Shown here: positions 25,859 to 33,959 of the stretch, in pieces | How positions within the stretch are numbered: position 1 is the stretch's first letter | Layout of the letters: each line of letters begins with the position of its first letter | NCBI RefSeq assembly: GCF_002159835.1 | Contig: NZ_NFJL01000005.1 | Span: forward strand, 124,001-188,000 | From: Blautia sp. An249 | GTDB taxonomy: Bacteria; Bacillota; Clostridia; Lachnospirales; Lachnospiraceae | Length of the DNA stretch: 64,000 nucleotides | Reading direction: 5' to 3' | The notes under the pieces: model-generated | Told to the model about the DNA's origin: nothing | The model's database searches: none | Seen by the model: only the letters and a program-made list of their open reading frames with translations | Position numbers and translations under genes: made by a program

Positions 25859-26524
25859 ATGAATTCAACAAAAATCTATATTATACGTCATGGGGAAACC
25901 CGATTAAATGCAGAAGGACGCCTTCAGGGGCATACCGATATTCCGCTGAATGAAAATGGAAAAAAGCTGGCTGAGATTACCGGAGAGGGCCTCCGGTCAA
26001 TTCCTTTTGATTGCATCATTTCCAGCCCCCTTAGTCGTGCCGTGGAAACTGCACAGATTGTAACCGCTCCTTCTTCCCGGTTGTCGCAGAGAACAATTCC
26101 CATAGTGAAAGATCCCCGTCTAATGGAAATTTCCTGGGGGCGCTGGGATGAGCTGATCTGTACCAGAGACAATTTTGAAGTTCCCTGCAAAGATTTTACC
26201 AAATTTTATACAGATCCGCTGCATTTTCCTGCTGCCCCAGAGGGAGAAAGCGTTGCAGATGTCTGTAAACGGGTGGCCAATTTCTGGGATGAGTTTACCC
26301 TTTCTCCCTCTTATCAAAACAAAACCATTTTAATTTCCGCACACGGGTGTTCTGTAAGGGCCCTTCTCTATTATATTGATGGGTCCGTCAATGACTTCTG
26401 GAGAGGCGGCGTTCCTCAGAATTGTTCCGTCAGCCTGGTAGAAATAACGGATTCAAAGCCTGTCATTCGTTTTACAGATCAGATTTATTACGATCCGTCT
26501 TTGTGCGCTAATCTTTATAAATAA
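25859..26524 (+). CDS. Histidine phosphatase (phosphoglycerate mutase-like) family protein
   Basis: 221 aa. Catalytic RHGETRLNAEGRLQGHTD near 9-26 carries the phospho-accepting His. The second basic pocket is SPLSRAVETAQI near 57, the distal acid is in EISWGRWDE near 90, and the second catalytic His is in SAHGCSVRA near 161. Such enzymes remove phosphate from sugar phosphates, phosphoglycerate or nucleotides. The promoter carries the same operator as the RLP and kinase units, so it is probably part of that regulon and may clear a phosphorylated intermediate. Single-gene unit ended by a strong hairpin. Confidence 0.85.
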   Translation: MNSTKIYIIRHGETRLNAEGRLQGHTDIPLNENGKKLAEITGEGLRSIPFDCIISSPLSRAVETAQIVTAPSSRLSQRTIPIVKDPRLMEISWGRWDELICTRDNFEVPCKDFTKFYTDPLHFPAAPEGESVADVCKRVANFWDEFTLSPSYQNKTILISAHGCSVRALLYYIDGSVNDFWRGGVPQNCSVSLVEITDSKPVIRFTDQIYYDPSLCANLYK

Positions 26525-26526
26525 TC

Positions 26527-26575
26527 AAAAACACATGCCGCAAAGTACATTATCATGGCTTGCGGCATGTGTTTT
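26527..26575. terminator. Bidirectional terminator between phosphatase gene and pdxA2
   Basis: A perfect 16-bp inverted repeat at 26527-26542 and 26560-26575, with A4 at one flank and T4 at the other as part of the stem. It serves both convergent transcripts. Confidence 0.9.
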
Positions 26576-26588
26576 ATAAACATAATTT

Positions 26589-27571
26589 TCAATTGGAACT
26601 GTTTCCTTTCAGGAATTCTTCTGCTACTTTCATTGCCTGAATCATATTGGCTCCATCTGCAATCCCCTTTCCGGCAATATCAAAGGCTGTTCCATGATCT
26701 ACAGACGTCCGGATAATCGGAAGGCCTATCGTACAGTTTACACAATCATTCATCAGATTTAACTTCGCAGCTATATGTCCCTGATCGTGATACATCGCTA
26801 TGGCTCCGTCATAGACGCCACGCAGAACTTTTCCGAACAGTGTATCTGGTGGAATCGGTCCGGATACATGAATTCCTTTCTTTTTCGCTTCTTCAATTGC
26901 CGGAATCGTTTCCTCTATTTCTTCCGTTCCAAACAATCCATTTTCTCCTGCGTGGGGGTTCAAACTGCGACAGCTATTTCAGGTGCTGCCAGACCGGTGC
27001 TTTTAAGGGCTTTATCCATCATTTCAATGCAGTCCAGGATTCTCTCTTTTTTCACCCGATTACAGGCCTCTCTGAGAGAACAGTGCGTGGACACATGCAT
27101 AATCTTTAGAGGTCCGTAAAACATCATTGCATATTTCTTTGTTCCTGTAAGTGTGGCAAAGATTTCCGTATGTCCGTCAAAATTGTGTCCGCCTTTATGA
27201 AGGGCTTCTTTATTCAGAGGCGCTGTCACGACTCCTTTGGTCTTTTTGTCCATGGCATCTTTAATAGCTCTTTCTACATACCTATAGGCCGCGTCTCCGC
27301 ATCTGGGAGACAGCTTTCCAATTTCATACTGATCCATGGTTAATCCCGCAGGATCGATAACATTAACGGCATCCTCCGTATATTCACCCACATCACTTAT
27401 CTGTTTAAAATTCAAGGATATATCCAATAAGTCTGCATAGTGTTTCATAATATCTATTGCGCCGTACACAATGTACCCTGCTTTGAAAATACTTTTATCT
27501 GCAAGCGCCCGTACAATAATTTCCGGTCCCACACCTGCGGGATCTCCCATTGTGATTCCTAAATAATTCAT
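26589..27571 (-). pseudogene. pdxA2: PdxA2-type 4-phospho-threonate/erythronate dehydrogenase, frameshifted
   Basis: Two overlapping frames make one PdxA-family protein of about 327 aa. 27571-26960 gives MNYLGITMGDPAGVGPEI, DGHTEIFA near 137 and VSTHCSLREAC near 163, ending at PEIAVAV-stop. Frame -1 continues from 26963 as NPHAGENGLFG, with YHDQGHIAAKL and IRTSVDHGTAFD. The family junction is AVAGLNPHAGE, so one base is missing near 26963-26966. The third metal His (YHDQG) lies after the break, so the first fragment alone should be inactive. YHDQGH rather than YHDQGL favours PdxA2 over vitamin B6 PdxA. PdxA2 oxidises 4-phospho-D-threonate, which then loses CO2. Could be a sequencing error. 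Confidence 0.8.
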
Positions 27572-27574
27572 TTT

Positions 27575-28798
27575 CTACACCTCTCTTATGTAATCCTTTA
27601 TAAATTTAATTGCCTCTGTCAGTGTATTCTCATCTCCAATAGAACCGCCCTTTACAACACACGGCAGTCCGGGATGATCTCCTCCATCCAGAAGAACCAG
27701 CGCAACTGTCGCCAGAACTTCTTTCTGTATCGTTGCTCCGTGCGCGTGATTATGTCTGCTTACACTGATTGCTGTGTCTCCCCCGGTCAGAAAACAACCG
27801 CTTACTTTTGCTTCTTTCAAAATCATTGACGATAGTTTTCCTATCATTTCCTGGGTATATTTTGCCACATCTGTACGCTTCATTCCCCTGGATTTTCCTT
27901 CCGTAACTGCTGCATGATAGTCCGCCAGTTCCCGGGCCGAGGTAACGATTACATCCTGTCCTGCTTTTAGTTCTGAAATTGCTTTTTCAGCAACCGTCTC
28001 CAGATTTCCTCCTTTCAGCAAATCTCCTATATCCATTTTAACCAGACTTGCTCCTTCTGCCAGCGCTTTATTCACTTGCGCCCGTGAGGTATCGCTGATA
28101 CTTCCGATTAACGACAACACAGGATATTTCGGACGAAAAGCTTTAAAAAGTGCATTTGCCATCCCTGCAGAACCTACCCAGAGAATTTTTTTATCCTTCT
28201 GCTTCAATACAAATTCAACCACATTCTCCAAATCCCGCTTATCCAGCACATCAAATGTCAGAAATCTGGATCCGTTCAGATGAAACGATTTATTTCTGAC
28301 ATCCGTCAGTGAAATATGCTGCACGGTTTCTTTCATTTCTTTTTCGATCATGGATTTCAGATTGTCGTCTTTTACAAAGCACAGGGGATCTCGCATAATT
28401 TCTGTCTCCATCACCCTTTTTCCTCCAAAATAGAGGATTCCGTCTACTACCGTCCGATCAGAATCTGGATTTGCAGGATTAAATACAATCATATCCGGAT
28501 GAATTTCTTCTAATTCTGCTTTTAATTCGGATCCAATATTCCCTCTGAGCGTTGAATCAATCTTCTTGTAATAATGTTCAAAGGAATATTTTTTTACATT
28601 CTGAAGAATATCCTTTACTTTCTGATAGGCTTCTTCTGCTGATATATTTCTGGATTCCGAATCAATTACATAGGATTTTCCCGGTTCCACATCGCTGGGG
28701 TCAAAAACGATATGGGCGTCTATCCCGTTTTTTGTCATCTGAACCCCTGCATCGCTTGCACCGGTAAAATCATCCGCAATCATTAAAATTTTTCCCAT
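27575..28798 (-). CDS. DUF1537 four-carbon acid sugar kinase (DtnK/OiaK-like)
   Basis: 407 aa from ATG 28798 (AAGGAG 9 nt upstream); an earlier in-frame start lies inside the permease gene. Signature IADDFTGASDAGVQM near 6-20, KKIDSTLRGNIGSEL near 77, and C-terminal LTGGDTAISVSRH near 337 and LPCVVKGGSIGDE near 378. DtnK phosphorylates D-threonate at O4 and is normally paired with PdxA2, which is the next gene here, 3 bp downstream. OiaK relatives phosphorylate 3-oxo-isoapionate for an RLP. Both partner types occur in this locus, so the substrate is ambiguous. Confidence 0.87.
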   Translation of the reverse strand: MGKILMIADDFTGASDAGVQMTKNGIDAHIVFDPSDVEPGKSYVIDSESRNISAEEAYQKVKDILQNVKKYSFEHYYKKIDSTLRGNIGSELKAELEEIHPDMIVFNPANPDSDRTVVDGILYFGGKRVMETEIMRDPLCFVKDDNLKSMIEKEMKETVQHISLTDVRNKSFHLNGSRFLTFDVLDKRDLENVVEFVLKQKDKKILWVGSAGMANALFKAFRPKYPVLSLIGSISDTSRAQVNKALAEGASLVKMDIGDLLKGGNLETVAEKAISELKAGQDVIVTSARELADYHAAVTEGKSRGMKRTDVAKYTQEMIGKLSSMILKEAKVSGCFLTGGDTAISVSRHNHAHGATIQKEVLATVALVLLDGGDHPGLPCVVKGGSIGDENTLTEAIKFIKDYIREV

Positions 28799-28802
28799 TT
28801 GT

Positions 28803-29762
28803 TTACTCCTTACTCTCCAGCGGATATTTGGGACATCCAAATTTCTTTGCCCACCATGCTACAATAAACGGTACAATCAATGCTGACAGCACTGTACACG
28901 CTGCAACCTGAACTGTGGCCACTGAAACATAGGGTTCCCAGGCAGTATCCGCAATCGCTATAGCCGCCGGGACGGCTACTGCATTTCCGGCCGTTGTAGC
29001 ACAAGCCCATCCGGCATAACCCGGACGCCGGCTGATAAGCCGATCACAAAGACAGATAAAGGCTCCTCCCACAAAAATAACAATTGCTGCCAGAATGATT
29101 CCGGAAATTCCGCCTTCAACAATACTGCCGAAATTGATTCCCGCCCCCAGGGCAAATCCTACGAAAGGAATTACAGCATTTCCTACCGGCCCGAAAAACT
29201 CTGTCATCTTATGATCCAGATTTCCAAGCAGCATACCTGCCAGAATCGGTATTAACGCCGCAAGCAGGCTCATATAAGGTATCTCTGCCTGTCCGGATGC
29301 TCCCAGGGCAACCAGTGTCAAAAAAGGGCCGTCATTGATGGCCAGAATAGGCATACACGCACAGTCTTTATCGTCCCCGTACTGCTGCATCAGTGCGTAA
29401 TAGACAGAACCATTGCTGTTTGTTACTGCACAGATAATAGCCATACTGGAAATCCCCAGAAAACCTGCCGGACCTAAAACCTTTCCGATAATAATTCCAA
29501 TGGCGGATCCTACTGCAAATTTAGCAAGCAGTAAAACCCCTCCTCGTTTCAGTACTGCCGGCATTTCTCTTATATGGAGCTTCGTTCCCATGCAAAAAAG
29601 CAGGATTCCCAGACAGCAAGAGGATCCGGCGCTGGAAAAAGTGGCCGTTGTAATTCCCCCGATTTGCAGAGCTTCCGGAAAAAACGTATTAACAATACAC
29701 CCCAGGATCAGCGGAACTACCATCATTCCTGCTGGTACCCGATTAAGAAATTTCATAATCAT
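28803..29762 (-). CDS. kdgT: 2-keto-3-deoxygluconate permease (KdgT)-like transporter
   Basis: 319 aa with about ten helices. Family features: NRVPAGMMVVPLILGCIVNTF at the N-terminus, TNSNGSVYYALM near 108, and the C-terminal ATTAGNAVAVPAAIA near 255. KdgT imports 2-keto-3-deoxygluconate by proton symport; relatives import other sugar acids. GGAGG lies 9 nt before the ATG. It is first of the kdgT-kinase-pdxA2 unit, with 4 bp to the kinase, so it likely imports the acid that the kinase phosphorylates. Confidence 0.88.
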   Translation of the reverse strand: MIMKFLNRVPAGMMVVPLILGCIVNTFFPEALQIGGITTATFSSAGSSCCLGILLFCMGTKLHIREMPAVLKRGGVLLLAKFAVGSAIGIIIGKVLGPAGFLGISSMAIICAVTNSNGSVYYALMQQYGDDKDCACMPILAINDGPFLTLVALGASGQAEIPYMSLLAALIPILAGMLLGNLDHKMTEFFGPVGNAVIPFVGFALGAGINFGSIVEGGISGIILAAIVIFVGGAFICLCDRLISRRPGYAGWACATTAGNAVAVPAAIAIADTAWEPYVSVATVQVAACTVLSALIVPFIVAWWAKKFGCPKYPLESKE

Positions 29763-29864
29763 TTTCTACTTCCTCCAAATCTGTAATTTACATACTTCAT
29801 CTTGAAAATTGCTTTCCTTCCTGGGATTCGTGGCCACATGGTTCAGGAATTTCTGTGTAATTTT

Positions 29865-29910
29865 AATATACCTCTGATTTTTTATGAGATACAGATTGAA
29901 AATTTTTTCA
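29865..29910 (-). promoter_or_regulatory. kdgT-kinase-pdxA2 promoter with SorC-regulon operator
   Basis: Minus strand order: operator TGAAAAAATTTTCA (complement of 29897-29910), 3 bp, TGTATC (29888-29893), 17-bp spacer, TATATT (29865-29870). The poor -35 box directly next to the operator suggests activator dependence. Confidence 0.7.
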
Positions 29911-29933
29911 GTGAAGAAAATAGAAGCCCTGCT

Positions 29934-30947
29934 TTATCTGTCTTTCTTTTCTTTATTCTTCTGATACAGTCGGATTAACTCTGTTCCCAGCTTACTGTCC
30001 ACAATCAGAACATCAATCAGTCCGGCTATCAGCGCATAATAAACCGTGTGCGCCTTATATCTGCCTGATGCGATTGCTATTTTCTGAGGTATTTTCTTAT
30101 AAGTCTCAAAATCGATGGAAATGGTCCTCTCTTTCAGATCCGTCTCACACTCCTTCCCGTTTTTGTCAAAGAAACGAAGTGCAATATCCCCCACCACTTC
30201 TTTATCTTCCAGTTGTTTTCTGAGTTTTTCCTCTATATAGCTGGGACTGGCCAGTATCGTAGTTACCTCCGGATAAAAGGAGCCGATTCCACAGATAGAA
30301 ATATCAACTTTATCAAAAATTTTATACATCTGCGCAAATCTTTTCTCTTTCTTTAAAGCAACAACTGTTTCACTGGAACTCATTAATGCATCTGAAAGAA
30401 ACGCATATTTTTTTCCGGAAAAGGCTTTTGCCAGCCGCTGCACCAGAGTTCTCACATCCCACTCATCTTTGCAGGCCGCCAGACTTCCATGCAAAGTGAC
30501 AAATGTAGCGTCCACTCTTTGTGCAGGGTTCAGATAATTAATCATTTCATATACCGTACTTCCCCAGGTTATTCCCAGCGTATCCCCCGGGCGAATGATT
30601 CTCTGCAAATATCTTGCCGCTTCCAATGCCACCAGTTTCTTATCGGACTCCGGATCTTCATTTTCTCCGTCTTCTTCCGGATAGAAAGAAGACGGGGCAA
30701 TAATTACATTTTGCAGCTGAAAAGCTTCTTTTAATTCTGCCTCCAGTTCAATACACTCTATATAATTATCGCGGATTACAAATTGTACGATTCTTTCTTC
30801 CTTAGCCCTTTTTAACAGTCTGGATACTGTGGTAATTGATATATTTAATTCTTCTGCTATTACATTTTGTGGTTTTTCTTTTATGTAATAAAGATATGCT
30901 GCTTTAATGACTAAAAAAGAGGATTGATTGTATTTATCAAAATTCAT
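29934..30947 (-). CDS. SorC/DeoR-type sugar-binding transcriptional regulator
   Basis: 337 aa. N-terminal HTH (KAAYLYYIKEKPQNVIAEELNISITTVSRLLKRAKEERIV) in the first 55 residues. The SorC effector domain follows: GDTLGITWGSTVYEMI near 116, CGIGSF near 208, IASGRYKAHTVYYALIAGLIDVLIVDS near 290. Such regulators sense phosphorylated sugars and form tetramers on palindromic sites. AAAGGAG precedes the ATG. It sits between the kdgT unit and the divergent RLP gene; four promoters around it carry the same palindrome, the best one in front of this gene. Confidence 0.87.
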   Translation of the reverse strand: MNFDKYNQSSFLVIKAAYLYYIKEKPQNVIAEELNISITTVSRLLKRAKEERIVQFVIRDNYIECIELEAELKEAFQLQNVIIAPSSFYPEEDGENEDPESDKKLVALEAARYLQRIIRPGDTLGITWGSTVYEMINYLNPAQRVDATFVTLHGSLAACKDEWDVRTLVQRLAKAFSGKKYAFLSDALMSSSETVVALKKEKRFAQMYKIFDKVDISICGIGSFYPEVTTILASPSYIEEKLRKQLEDKEVVGDIALRFFDKNGKECETDLKERTISIDFETYKKIPQKIAIASGRYKAHTVYYALIAGLIDVLIVDSKLGTELIRLYQKNKEKKDR

Positions 30948-31001
30948 TGCTGCTCATTCTCCTTTGTGTGATCTTTACATCCGAAACCATTTGTTATTAT
31001 T

Positions 31002-31047
31002 AGTATAATGAAATCCAGAAATATTTTCCATTATGAAAATATTTTCA
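31002..31047 (-). promoter_or_regulatory. sorC promoter with perfect TGAAAATATTTTCA operator
   Basis: The perfect 14-bp palindrome at 31034-31047 is followed on the minus strand by 3 bp, TGGAAA (complement of 31025-31030), 17-bp spacer and TATACT (complement of 31002-31007). An extra imperfect copy (CAGAAATATTTTCC, 31016-31029) covers the -35 box and spacer, which could give autorepression. Confidence 0.7.
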
Positions 31048-31065
31048 GCATATATTCTCAGGTAT

Positions 31066-31111
31066 TGCAAATATTTTCATAGTTGTGGGGTTCTGTTTCT
31101 CTGGTTATAGT
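31066..31111 (+). promoter_or_regulatory. RLP promoter with SorC-regulon operator
   Basis: TGCAAATATTTTCA at 31066-31079, 3 bp, TTGTGG at 31083-31088, 17-bp spacer, TATAGT at 31106-31111. The 18 bases ATATTTTCATNGTTGT-like around operator and -35 are nearly the same as in the phosphatase promoter at 25760. Confidence 0.75.
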
Positions 31112-31165
31112 AAAGGCACAAAGATACAGACAAACAAATTATGAAAACAAACAGGAGGAATAAAA

Positions 31166-32512
31166 ATGATTGAACAGAACAGATTTTACAGTCCCCTTTT
31201 AAACCCGCTTTATGAAGGATGTGACATTGACGATCTCTGCGTGGCAACTTACCTGATTGGCGCCGAGAAAGAAGAAGGAGCTATTTTAAAAGCCGTTAGT
31301 ATTGGTATCGAGCAGACAACCGGATCCTGGGTGGACGTGCCGGAAGAAACAAATGAAATGCGTCAGTCCTATGCTTCGAAAATTATTGGTGTATACGAAG
31401 TACCCCATAATTATGAAAATCAGACCGATGTGAATATAAATGTAGCTCCCGGCGGTATGCGCTTCTATGTAATCCGTATCGGTTACCCTGTTGCAAATAT
31501 CGAGAATAATATCCCTCTGTTAATTGGATCCATCTGTGGAAATATTATGTCCATGCCTTATTTAAAATTACTGGATATTGATTTCCCGAGAAAATATGTA
31601 GAGCCTTTCCAGGGCCCGAAATTCGGTATTCAGGGAATCCGTGATATGCTGCAGGCATATGATCGTCCTATTTTAAACAATATGATTAAGCCCTGTACCG
31701 GATATACCCCTGAAGTGGGAACGAAGCTCTTCTTCGAGGCTGCTGCCGGCGGCGTAGACATTATTAAAGACGACGAACTTATCGGCGGCGACCGTTCCTT
31801 TAACAAACTTGCCGATCGTGTAAAACTGAATATGGAAGCGGTAGAACGTGCAAAGGAAATCAAGGGAGAAACAACTTTATATGCATGTAATATTACCGAT
31901 GAGGTATGCCGTCTGAAAGACAATGCAATGACCGTCATTAACAACGGCGGAAACTGTATCATGGTAGATATTCACGGTACCGGATATACCGCTGTAAGAA
32001 TGTTGGCTGAAGATCCGGAAATTACAGTTCCGATTCTGGCACATTCCTGCTTTAACGGCGCATTTACCTGTTCTCCGAATCAGGGTATCAGCTCTAAGGT
32101 AGTAAATAAGTTAGTGCGTATGAGCGGCGCCGATATTTATCTGACTCAGCCTCCGTATGGAAAATTTGATAATACCTTTGATAATTACATTACCAATGTC
32201 AATACTTCCAAAGCGAAATTCTACGACTTGAAACCTATGCTTCCCTTTGTTGGCGGTGGAGTTGTTCCTGGTCTTGTGGCTAAATTTATGGATGACTGCG
32301 GTCCTGACCTGCTTCTGGGCGTGGGAGCCGGTATTCATGCACATCCAATGGGACCAAGAGCCGGAGCCATTGCTTTCCGTAATGCTATTGACGCAGTTAT
32401 GAATAACATTCCGTTACGTGAAAAAGCCAAATCCTGCAAGGAACTGGACGCTGCTATTCAGAAATGGGGAATTTACGGAGAGGATCACAGCAAGGATCTC
32501 TATGCCATTTAA
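31166..32512 (+). CDS. RuBisCO-like protein (RuBisCO large-subunit family, form IV type)
   Basis: 448 aa, full-length RuBisCO large-subunit fold. GSWVDVPEET near 53 and GNIMSMPYLKLLD near 125 belong to the N-terminal domain. The barrel has NNMIKPCTGY (Lys 175) and GGVDIIKDDE with the carbamylation-type Lys 201, Asp 203 and Glu 204. It also has His 293 (ILAHSCF), a loop-6-type Lys 333 (YGKFDN) and GVGAGIHAHPMGPRAGA near 385. By eye the second Lys of KPK is Cys and the PVASGG serine is Gly, so true CO2 fixation is unlikely. Known RLPs enolise or decarboxylate, including on 3-oxo-isoapionate 4-phosphate. AGGAGG lies 7 nt upstream. Regulated with an acid-sugar kinase and PdxA2. Confidence 0.9.
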   Translation: MIEQNRFYSPLLNPLYEGCDIDDLCVATYLIGAEKEEGAILKAVSIGIEQTTGSWVDVPEETNEMRQSYASKIIGVYEVPHNYENQTDVNINVAPGGMRFYVIRIGYPVANIENNIPLLIGSICGNIMSMPYLKLLDIDFPRKYVEPFQGPKFGIQGIRDMLQAYDRPILNNMIKPCTGYTPEVGTKLFFEAAAGGVDIIKDDELIGGDRSFNKLADRVKLNMEAVERAKEIKGETTLYACNITDEVCRLKDNAMTVINNGGNCIMVDIHGTGYTAVRMLAEDPEITVPILAHSCFNGAFTCSPNQGISSKVVNKLVRMSGADIYLTQPPYGKFDNTFDNYITNVNTSKAKFYDLKPMLPFVGGGVVPGLVAKFMDDCGPDLLLGVGAGIHAHPMGPRAGAIAFRNAIDAVMNNIPLREKAKSCKELDAAIQKWGIYGEDHSKDLYAI

Positions 32513-32525
32513 ATCTGCTTATAAA

Positions 32526-32560
32526 AGTGCCGTCGGAGTTTATATCCGACGGCGCTTTTT
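32526..32560. terminator. Bidirectional terminator between RLP and MATE genes
   Basis: AGTGCCGTCGGA at 32526-32537 pairs with TCCGACGGCGCT at 32545-32556, followed by TTTTT on the plus strand and TTTTAT on the minus strand. Confidence 0.9.
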
Positions 32561-32564
32561 GTTG

Positions 32565-33959
32565 TTATATTGTCTGCACTGCTTTTTCCATCTGCCGTAT
32601 CTGCTTCATCTGGCGGGATATAAAAATTGTGGTAATTAAAAACGCAATTCCGTCTGCAAACGGCCCTGCAAAGAGAATCCCGTCAATCCCCAGGAAAAGA
32701 GGGAGTATCAGAATCAGCGGAATCAGACAGAGCACCTGACGTGTTAAGGACAGGAGCGCACCTTTCATAGGCTTTCCAATGGCTGCGAAAAAGTTGGAGG
32801 ACAGCATCTGAACTCCATTGATAATTACCATAAACAGGAATATACGCATAAACTTGATGGCAAATTCGTAGTACAGGGCATCGTCCACGCTTCCGAAAAC
32901 AGCTACAATCTGGCCGGGACATAACTGAAATAACAGGAATCCCACAGCAGAAATCACCAGATCGCAGGTAATGGCAAGTTTATAAATTCCTCTGACCCTT
33001 TCATATTGTTTCGCTCCGTAATTAAATCCGATGATGGGCTGGGAGCCCTGGGAAATTCCGATAATTACCGCCAGTAAGATGGCGTTGGTTTTCATTACGA
33101 TTCCGCAGCTTGCCAGAGGAATTTCACTTCCATAAATGGATTGAGCCCCGTAATATTTCAGGGAATTATTCAGCACAATCTGCACGAAGGTAAGCGCAAG
33201 CTGGGTTAAACTGTTGCTCATACCCAGGGATGCAATGATCAGTCCTTCTTTCCATTTAAGACGGAAGTATTCCTTTTTCAGGCGGACATGTTTAAATTTC
33301 CGTATGTAATTCAAAGCCATGGCAAAGGATGCAACCTGCCCCAGGACGGTAGCCCAGGCCGCTCCCGCTACTCCCATATCAAATACAAAGATAAAGATGG
33401 GATCTAAAATGGTATTGATAAGCGCCCCTGTCAGCATACAGGCCATGGAATATTTGGGACTTCCGTCTGCCCTGGCAAGGTTGCTCATACCGTTCATTAC
33501 GATTAAAAGAGGCATTCCCACAGCCGTAATTCTGGTATAACTCTCCGCATAAGGGATAACGTCTGCCGTGGCGCCGAAAATATTTAACAGTGGATGAAGA
33601 AAAATCTCAATCAGTATAAAATACAAAATACCGGATGCAATCATCATAGCCACTGCTGTTCCAACGGTACGCGCTGCATTTTCCTCTTCTTTTGCCCCGA
33701 GCTGCAGGGAGAACTGAGAAGCGCTTCCGATTCCAATTAGCAGGGCGATGGAAAGACATATGGTTGTCAGGGGATAAGATACATTTGTCGCCGCGTTACC
33801 CAGATAACCCACTCCCTGTCCGATAAATATCTGATCCACAATATTATAAAGAGAACTAACTAACATGGCCACCACGCTGGGGATGGCATATCCTTTCAGA
33901 AGTCTGGAAAGTTTTTCGTATCCCAGTGGATTCGCCTGCTCTACGGTTCTTTCTCCCAT
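32565..33959 (-). CDS. MATE family multidrug/sodium antiporter
   Basis: 464 aa with twelve helices in two homologous halves. Typical patterns: GYAIPSVVAMLVSSLYNIVDQIFIGQ near 22, and NGMSNLARADGSPKYSM near 160, with the duplicated counterpart ISQGSQPIIGFNYGAKQYERV near 305. MATE proteins export cationic drugs or metabolites in exchange for sodium or protons. The start overlaps the end of the marR reading frame by 19 bp, so the two are co-transcribed. GAGGAGG site upstream. Confidence 0.9.
   Translation of the reverse strand: MGERTVEQANPLGYEKLSRLLKGYAIPSVVAMLVSSLYNIVDQIFIGQGVGYLGNAATNVSYPLTTICLSIALLIGIGSASQFSLQLGAKEEENAARTVGTAVAMMIASGILYFILIEIFLHPLLNIFGATADVIPYAESYTRITAVGMPLLIVMNGMSNLARADGSPKYSMACMLTGALINTILDPIFIFVFDMGVAGAAWATVLGQVASFAMALNYIRKFKHVRLKKEYFRLKWKEGLIIASLGMSNSLTQLALTFVQIVLNNSLKYYGAQSIYGSEIPLASCGIVMKTNAILLAVIIGISQGSQPIIGFNYGAKQYERVRGIYKLAITCDLVISAVGFLLFQLCPGQIVAVFGSVDDALYYEFAIKFMRIFLFMVIINGVQMLSSNFFAAIGKPMKGALLSLTRQVLCLIPLILILPLFLGIDGILFAGPFADGIAFLITTIFISRQMKQIRQMEKAVQTI

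Noticed and set aside
26589-26963. Separate 124-aa gene starting at TTG
   Set aside because: It is the C-terminal third of PdxA2 after a frameshift, not an independent gene; the TTG is an internal Leu codon of the family motif.
31166-32512. Authentic CO2-fixing RuBisCO
   Set aside because: Key residues differ, no small subunit or phosphoribulokinase gene is near, and the neighbours are acid-sugar catabolic genes.
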